From positions 496,001 to 560,000 of the forward strand of contig CAWBTA010000015.1 of NCBI GenBank assembly GCA_963791625.1: a stretch of DNA of 64,000 nucleotides, written 5' to 3'. Under the pieces are notes generated by a model. It did not search any database. It saw nothing but the letters and a program-made list of their open reading frames with translations, and was not told the origin of the DNA. Position numbers and translations under genes: made by a program. Origin of the DNA: JANMCE01 sp963791625 (GTDB taxonomy: Bacteria; Actinomycetota; Acidimicrobiia; Acidimicrobiales; Ilumatobacteraceae). This document shows positions 60,344-64,000 of this stretch, piece after piece (position 1 is the first letter of the stretch; every line of letters begins with the position of its first letter).

Positions 60344-61537
60344 ATGCACGTAGCAATTGTTGGAACGTACCCGCCCACCCGCTGTGGCATCGCCACCTTT
60401 ACCGCCGATGTCGAAGATGCACTGCGCTCCAACGGCGTCGACGTGACGATTGTCCCGGTATCGGACGACAGTGACGATTCGAGTTGGTCCGCGGCAGGAG
60501 AGTCAATCTGTCGCAACGACCGCTCGTCATATGTTCAAGCGGCCAGACGAGTCAACGATCTCGGATGCGACGTCGTGCTTATTCAGCACGAGTTCGGCAT
60601 CTTCGGCGGCGTCGCCGGCGGCCACATCGCATCATTCACGGCGGCATTGACTATTCCGTACGCACTGACGCTGCACACCGTGCTGCCAAGCTTCGCCCGG
60701 CACGAGACGGCGACCCTGACAGAGCTCTGCGCAGGCGCGGTGGTCGTGACCGTTTTCACTGCCACGGCGCGGCGCCTCGTGCTTCAACAAGGAATTGCAC
60801 CGGCACGAAAGCTGCAGATCATTCCGCACGGTGCCCCGGCAGAGCTCTACGCATCCGTCGACAGGGCTGCGATTCGGCAGAGGCTCTCGCTACCAGCGAC
60901 GGGACCCGTTCTCTCAACGTTCGGCCTCCTCTCCGAAGGTAAAGGTATTGAACTCGCAATACGTGCATTGGCCGACATCGTCGTCGACCACCCAACGGTG
61001 CGCTACGTCGTAGCGGGTCGAACCCATCCGGGAGTACTGCGCACGCAAGGCGAGCAGTATCGGAACAGGCTTGTCGAACTCGTTCGCGATCTCGATTTGC
61101 AGAATCACGTCGTCTTCCTCAACAAGTTCCTTGGTATCGAGGAAATTGCCGATTTGCTTGCGGTTACCGACGTGTTCTGCACGCCGTATCTGGGCGAGGA
61201 TCAGATCGTTTCTGGCGCCCTTACCTTCGCGCTTGCGGCCAGGTGCCCGGTGGTATCGACGCCTTACCGCTACGCCCAAGACGTGCTCGCCGACGGTGCC
61301 GGCATCCTCGTCGGCTCTGAAGACCCGACCGGGTTCGCCGACGCGATTCGTCGGCTTCTGTCGCCCGGACCGGACCGCGAGGCCGCCGTCCGCGCCGCAA
61401 CGAGCGCATCCAAGACGCTCCGTTGGAGCACCGTTGGTGAAACCACCGCCATCGTGCTGGCAAACGCCATCCACAACAGGGCTCCGGCGTTACGCCCAAT
61501 GGCGATTCCAGAGTTGGCACGAGCCGCACGGGCCTAG
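60344..61537 (+). CDS. glycosyltransferase, family 4
   Basis: 397 residues from ATG 60344 (MHVAIVGTYPPTRCGIATFT), selected because the promoter ends 9 bp before it. GT-B fold: YPPTRCGIATFTADVEDAL (acceptor-side loop), IPHGAPAELY, VLSTFGLLSEGKGIELAIRAL and GEDQIVSGALTFALAARCPV in the donor site. Probably adds a sugar to a stress-related glycan or glycolipid; no partner genes identify it. Under SigF-type control. Confidence 0.88.
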   Translation: MHVAIVGTYPPTRCGIATFTADVEDALRSNGVDVTIVPVSDDSDDSSWSAAGESICRNDRSSYVQAARRVNDLGCDVVLIQHEFGIFGGVAGGHIASFTAALTIPYALTLHTVLPSFARHETATLTELCAGAVVVTVFTATARRLVLQQGIAPARKLQIIPHGAPAELYASVDRAAIRQRLSLPATGPVLSTFGLLSEGKGIELAIRALADIVVDHPTVRYVVAGRTHPGVLRTQGEQYRNRLVELVRDLDLQNHVVFLNKFLGIEEIADLLAVTDVFCTPYLGEDQIVSGALTFALAARCPVVSTPYRYAQDVLADGAGILVGSEDPTGFADAIRRLLSPGPDREAAVRAATSASKTLRWSTVGETTAIVLANAIHNRAPALRPMAIPELARAARA

Positions 61538-61564
61538 GTCAAAGGGACCGAAGCGCTGCTCGCT

Positions 61565-61590
61565 GTTTATTGAGACCGTCATCCGGGTAC
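61565..61590 (+). promoter_or_regulatory. SigF-type promoter of RsbW-like gene at 61600
   Basis: GTTT (61565-61568), 16 bases, GGGTAC (61585-61590). ATG is 9 bases further; leaderless transcript expected. Confidence 0.86.
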
Positions 61591-61599
61591 CTAGTAGCC

Positions 61600-62073
61600 A
61601 TGGCGTGGCGCGACGAAACGGCAGATCGCGCCGACCTCACGACAGCGAGTGGCAACGGTGGCAGAGATTCACGATCGTTCGCGTGCACACCATGCAGCGC
61701 ACGATCGGCGCGAACGTTCGTCTGCCAATCCCTGATGCGCCATGGTGCTCCCCGGCCGCTCACGGATGACTTCGAACTCGTCGTCAGCGAACTCACCGCG
61801 AACGCCATTGAGCACGGCATCGGCAGCGATATTTTTGTAACGGTTGACTTCACGGACTCACGATGGTGGGTCGTCGAAATCGCAGGCTCCTGCGACCACG
61901 TTGATGAGCATGTTCTCAACCCGGATGGATGGACCGTTGCGGGCCCCGATGCCAGGACGGGACGAGGTCTCGGCATTACGAGAGCCCTGATGGACGACGT
62001 TGCAACAAAGATCGAGTCGCGTTGGCTCACCGTTCGTTGCCGACGGAGTGCTGCGATTACACAGCGCGCGTAA
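61600..62073 (+). CDS. RsbW-like ATP-binding anti-sigma-type protein
   Basis: 157 residues from ATG 61600. N-box FELVVSELTANAIEHGIG (Glu and Asn kept), G1-like region changed to EIAGSCDHVD, and G2 RTGRGLGITRALMDD intact. About 60 extra N-terminal residues are Ser/Arg-rich with two Cys (SFACTPCSARS). Likely an ATP-binding partner-switch kinase induced by SigF, giving negative feedback; inference. Confidence 0.82.
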   Translation: MAWRDETADRADLTTASGNGGRDSRSFACTPCSARSARTFVCQSLMRHGAPRPLTDDFELVVSELTANAIEHGIGSDIFVTVDFTDSRWWVVEIAGSCDHVDEHVLNPDGWTVAGPDARTGRGLGITRALMDDVATKIESRWLTVRCRRSAAITQRA

Positions 62074-62095
62074 CGCAAGCGGGTCTGAGATGTGG

Positions 62096-62134
62096 CCGAC
62101 CGATCTGATCGTGCTCGACGTGATGATGCCAGGG
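62096..62134 (+). pseudogene. receiver-domain remnant
   Basis: The frame reads PTDLIVLDVMMPG, the phospho-acceptor strand of a response regulator, in the 224-bp gap after the RsbW-like gene. Nothing before or after it continues the domain. A fragment left by deletion. Confidence 0.5.
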
Positions 62135-62143
62135 CCGCATCGA

Positions 62144-62182
62144 ACTGTGGGAACTTGTTGGTTTGACTGTGGGAATATGTTG
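62144..62182. repeat. 17-bp tandem direct repeat
   Basis: ACTGTGGGAACTTGTTG (62144-62160) and ACTGTGGGAATATGTTG (62166-62182) differ by two bases and start 22 bp apart, right after the receiver remnant. Such spaced repeats occur at ends of some insertion elements, but no transposase is present. Confidence 0.6.
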
Positions 62183-62297
62183 AAATGCCGCCGACGTTCC
62201 GCACCACCCACCCGCAGTCCGATTCGAGCCATTGCGATGCCAACCGGCTCGTCAGCGGCCGACCACCTCGCCAACCCTCGGCGATGGAGATGGCGCG

Positions 62298-63101
62298 ATG
62301 ACGACGACGCCACGCCAAGAAGTCGTGCTCATTACCGGAGCCGCAGGCGACATTGGATGGGCCGCCGCCAAACGGCTGGCCAACTCCAACCGATGCATTG
62401 TCCTTGCCGATCACCCAGCGGCCGCCGACCGACTCGCCGGTCGCGCAACCGACCTTCGCGCCCTTGGGTGCGCGACCTTGGAAGCTCCCTTCGACGTAAC
62501 GGACCGCGATGACGTTCAGCGAGCAATCGATTTCATTGAGACGTCCGTGGGGATTGCGACCCTTGTTTTCAACAACGCGGGCTACCAGGGTGTGTTCAGC
62601 CGCGTCGACCAGATGCCCACATCCGATGTTGAGCGCGTCTTTGCCGTCAACGTGATTGGAGCGTTCAACGTCATTGCCGAGACCACGTCCCGAATGATTG
62701 CGGCAAGTGTTGGCGGAGTCATCGTGAACACTGCGTCAATGGCCGGGGTGAGCGGCGCGCCCAACATGGCGGGCTACTCGGCCTCGAAAGCCGCTGTCAT
62801 CGCGCTGACGAAGAGCAGTGCCAAAGACTTGGCACCGTTCGATATCCGGGTGAACTCCATCTCTCCGGCCTTCATTGGGCCTGGAGCCATGTGGGACAAG
62901 CAGGTCGAGATGCAGGCTGCGGCCAACAGCCAATACTATTCGACCGACCCGACGGAGGTTGCGGCCCAGATGATTTCCATGGTGCCGATGCGGCGGTTCG
63001 GTTCGCTGGACGAGGTGGCCGAAGTGGTGAGCTTCTTGCTCTCGCCCGCCTCGTCGTACTTGACGGGCATCAACATCGAGATCGCCGGCGGCTCGGTGTA
63101 G
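62298..63101 (+). CDS. short-chain dehydrogenase/reductase
   Basis: 267 residues from ATG 62298. LITGAAGDIGWAAAKRLA (TGxxxGxG nucleotide site), FNNAGYQG (NAG motif), NTASMAGVSG (Ser), YSASKAAVIALT (Tyr-x3-Lys) and the C-terminal YLTGINIEIAGGSV. Classical SDR, NAD(P)-dependent; substrate unknown. No neighbour suggests a pathway. The upstream gap holds the receiver remnant and repeats. Confidence 0.92.
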   Translation: MTTTPRQEVVLITGAAGDIGWAAAKRLANSNRCIVLADHPAAADRLAGRATDLRALGCATLEAPFDVTDRDDVQRAIDFIETSVGIATLVFNNAGYQGVFSRVDQMPTSDVERVFAVNVIGAFNVIAETTSRMIAASVGGVIVNTASMAGVSGAPNMAGYSASKAAVIALTKSSAKDLAPFDIRVNSISPAFIGPGAMWDKQVEMQAAANSQYYSTDPTEVAAQMISMVPMRRFGSLDEVAEVVSFLLSPASSYLTGINIEIAGGSV

Positions 63102-63114
63102 CGATCGAAGCACG

Positions 63115-63210
63115 TTGCTCGACGTGGTTGTTGATGGCTATTTCGACACGGTCGAGTGCTTTGACGAGTTCTACGACACCATCAGCGAAGGCATCTTTTC
63201 CGACAAGCCG
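63115..63210 (+). pseudogene. corA fragment
   Basis: Reads LLDVVVDGYFDTVECFDEFY then DTISEGIFSDKP, matching residues of the corA gene in this window at about 90 percent DNA identity, but on the plus strand and with a few differences. Only 96 bp is present, with no start or flanking corA sequence. It sits exactly at the border between the SDR gene and the DUF1989 gene. Confidence 0.8.
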
Positions 63211-63294
63211 CCCGTTCGAAAGGCGGGCACGGTCGGGTTCCCCCCCGAGCGTGCTCGCCGCCCGGGAGCGGTAGCTTACGTGCGTGAGAGGCTC

Positions 63295-63997
63295 ATGACG
63301 GTCCTGTGGGAGCAGGTGCTCGGCGCAGGGCATGCCATCGCGCATCGGGTGCGGCGCGACACCGTGATCAGGTTCGACGATTCAGAGGGCGACGCGTGCG
63401 TCCAGCTCCTGGCCTTCAATGCGCACGATCCGGGCGAGCGCTTCAACCCGGGGGACACGATGAAGATCCCCTGGCAGGCGTACATCGGTCAGGGAACGCT
63501 GCTGCTCTCCGACATGGGTCGCATCCTGCTCACCGTGATCGACGACACCAGCGGCCGTCATGACGCGCTGTGCGGAGGATCGAACCGGGCCGACAACGAA
63601 CGCCGGTACGGTTCCGGCTCGCTCGGTTGTTCGACGCCGAACGCTCGCGACCTCATGGCGGTCGCGGGGGCGCGGCTCGGTCTCGTTCGGGCCGACATCG
63701 GTCCGTGCCTCAATCTGTTCAAGCAGGCCGTCGTGGCAAAGGACGGATCGATCAGCTTGATTGACGGCGGGCCGCCGGGCGGCTCGGTCTCACTGCGCGC
63801 TCGAGATGGATCTCGTGGTCGTTCTGGCCAACTCCCCGCATCGCTTGGACGACCGGTCGACGTACACGGCCGCGCCGGTTCGGGTCTCGGCGCACTCGAT
63901 GTCGAGGCCGGCGCCCGATCCGTTCCGCGGCGGTTCCGCCGAGCGCGAGCGCCTCTTCGAGAACACCGAGGCAATGATTGCAGAGGTGTCGACATGA
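63295..63997 (+). CDS. DUF1989 protein (urea carboxylase-associated / carboxyguanidine-deiminase type), frameshifted
   Basis: ATG 63295 (GTG 63280 possible): TVLWEQVLGAGHAIAHRVRR, LLAFNAHDPGERFNPGDTMK, LSDMGRILLTVIDDTSGRHD and PCLNLFKQAVV are DUF1989 blocks. At 63801 one T seems extra: the first frame runs on into noise, while the next frame gives EMDLVVVLANSPHRLDDRST and ends EAMIAEVST at TGA 63995. Paired DUF1989 proteins (UAAP1/2, CgdA/B) act with urea or guanidine carboxylase; the second of the pair seems to start at 63994. Confidence 0.8.
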
Positions 63998-64000
63998 GCG
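63994..64000 (+). CDS. start of next gene (probable second DUF1989 partner), cut by right edge
   Basis: ATGAGCG overlaps the TGA of the DUF1989 gene by 4 bp, the spacing seen for paired urea carboxylase-associated genes. Only two codons are visible, so identity rests on context. Confidence 0.35.

Noticed and set aside
1..64000. CRISPR array, prophage or integrative element
   Set aside because: I saw no regularly spaced repeats, no phage structural genes and no integrase or transposase; tRNA-Pro at 22457 has no attachment-site duplication that I could find by eye.

Overview
The window is a GC-rich (roughly 60-65 percent) bacterial chromosome segment. Gene content points to an actinobacterium, plausibly an uncultured member of the Acidimicrobiia: a WhiB protein, a pair of Get3/ArsA-like ATPases of the mycobacterial Rv3679-Rv3680 (BagAB) kind, a SufR-like Fe-S regulator, a sigma-F/RsbW/STAS switch with actinobacterial-type promoters, and many GTG starts with 4-bp ATGA/GTGA overlaps. 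The taxonomic placement is inference; no rRNA is present.

Layout. 1-4 kb: end of an FtsK/SpoIIIE-like ATPase, two helical partners, a glycosyltransferase. 4-7.6 kb: leftward cluster of three membrane-anchored cyclophilins and a DUF4190 protein. 7.7-13.7 kb: lysine/threonine entry genes lysC and asd around an AEC transporter and a FAD amine oxidase, then a MATE exporter. 13.7-16 kb: VapBC-like toxin-antitoxin pair, methyltransferase, MazG. 16-22.5 kb: a 540-bp gene-free stretch with possible structured RNA, CoA-transferase plus citryl-CoA-lyase-like gene, DUF4365 pair, Asp-box lipoprotein, Fic protein with a palindromic operator, tRNA-Pro(CGG). 22.5-31.2 kb: receiver protein, ArsA pair, NfeD, WhiB, selB-selA, Mrp. 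31.3-39.3 kb: SufR-like regulator, ErpA, Tat lipoprotein, PhzF, compact xanthine-dehydrogenase-like fusion, principal-type sigma factor with a strong terminator, a PCD fusion. 39-45 kb: acyltransferase-like membrane protein and several truncated or decayed genes. 45-62 kb: stress island. 62-64 kb: short-chain dehydrogenase, a stray corA fragment, and a DUF1989 (urea carboxylase/carboxyguanidine deiminase type) gene running to the right edge.

The most striking result is the 45-62 kb island. A SigB/SigF-type sigma factor lies in one operon with an RsbW-like protein and a STAS antagonist, and I find ten copies of GTTT, exactly 16 bases, then GGGTA, each just upstream of a gene: the sigF operon itself, dps, glsB, a DUF1345 gene, sodA, a membrane gene, doxX, a tiny Lys-rich gene, a glycosyltransferase and another RsbW-like gene. 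This is the known SigF/SigB promoter pattern, so the island looks like a physically clustered general stress regulon that also carries two SpoIIE-type phosphatases and three RsbW-like proteins for partner switching.

Quality signals. Five genes (a cyclophilin, lysC, selA, a Tat lipoprotein, the DUF1989 gene) are each interrupted by what reads as one extra base, including the normally essential lysC. From about 41 kb rightward many gene borders hold short remnants of other genes (WYL, TIGR03086, DUF1684, DUF2200, UspA, a receiver domain, corA). Both patterns may reflect assembly or sequencing faults in a draft or metagenome contig, or real recent decay; raw reads would decide. I see no CRISPR array, rRNA operon, complete insertion sequence or prophage.
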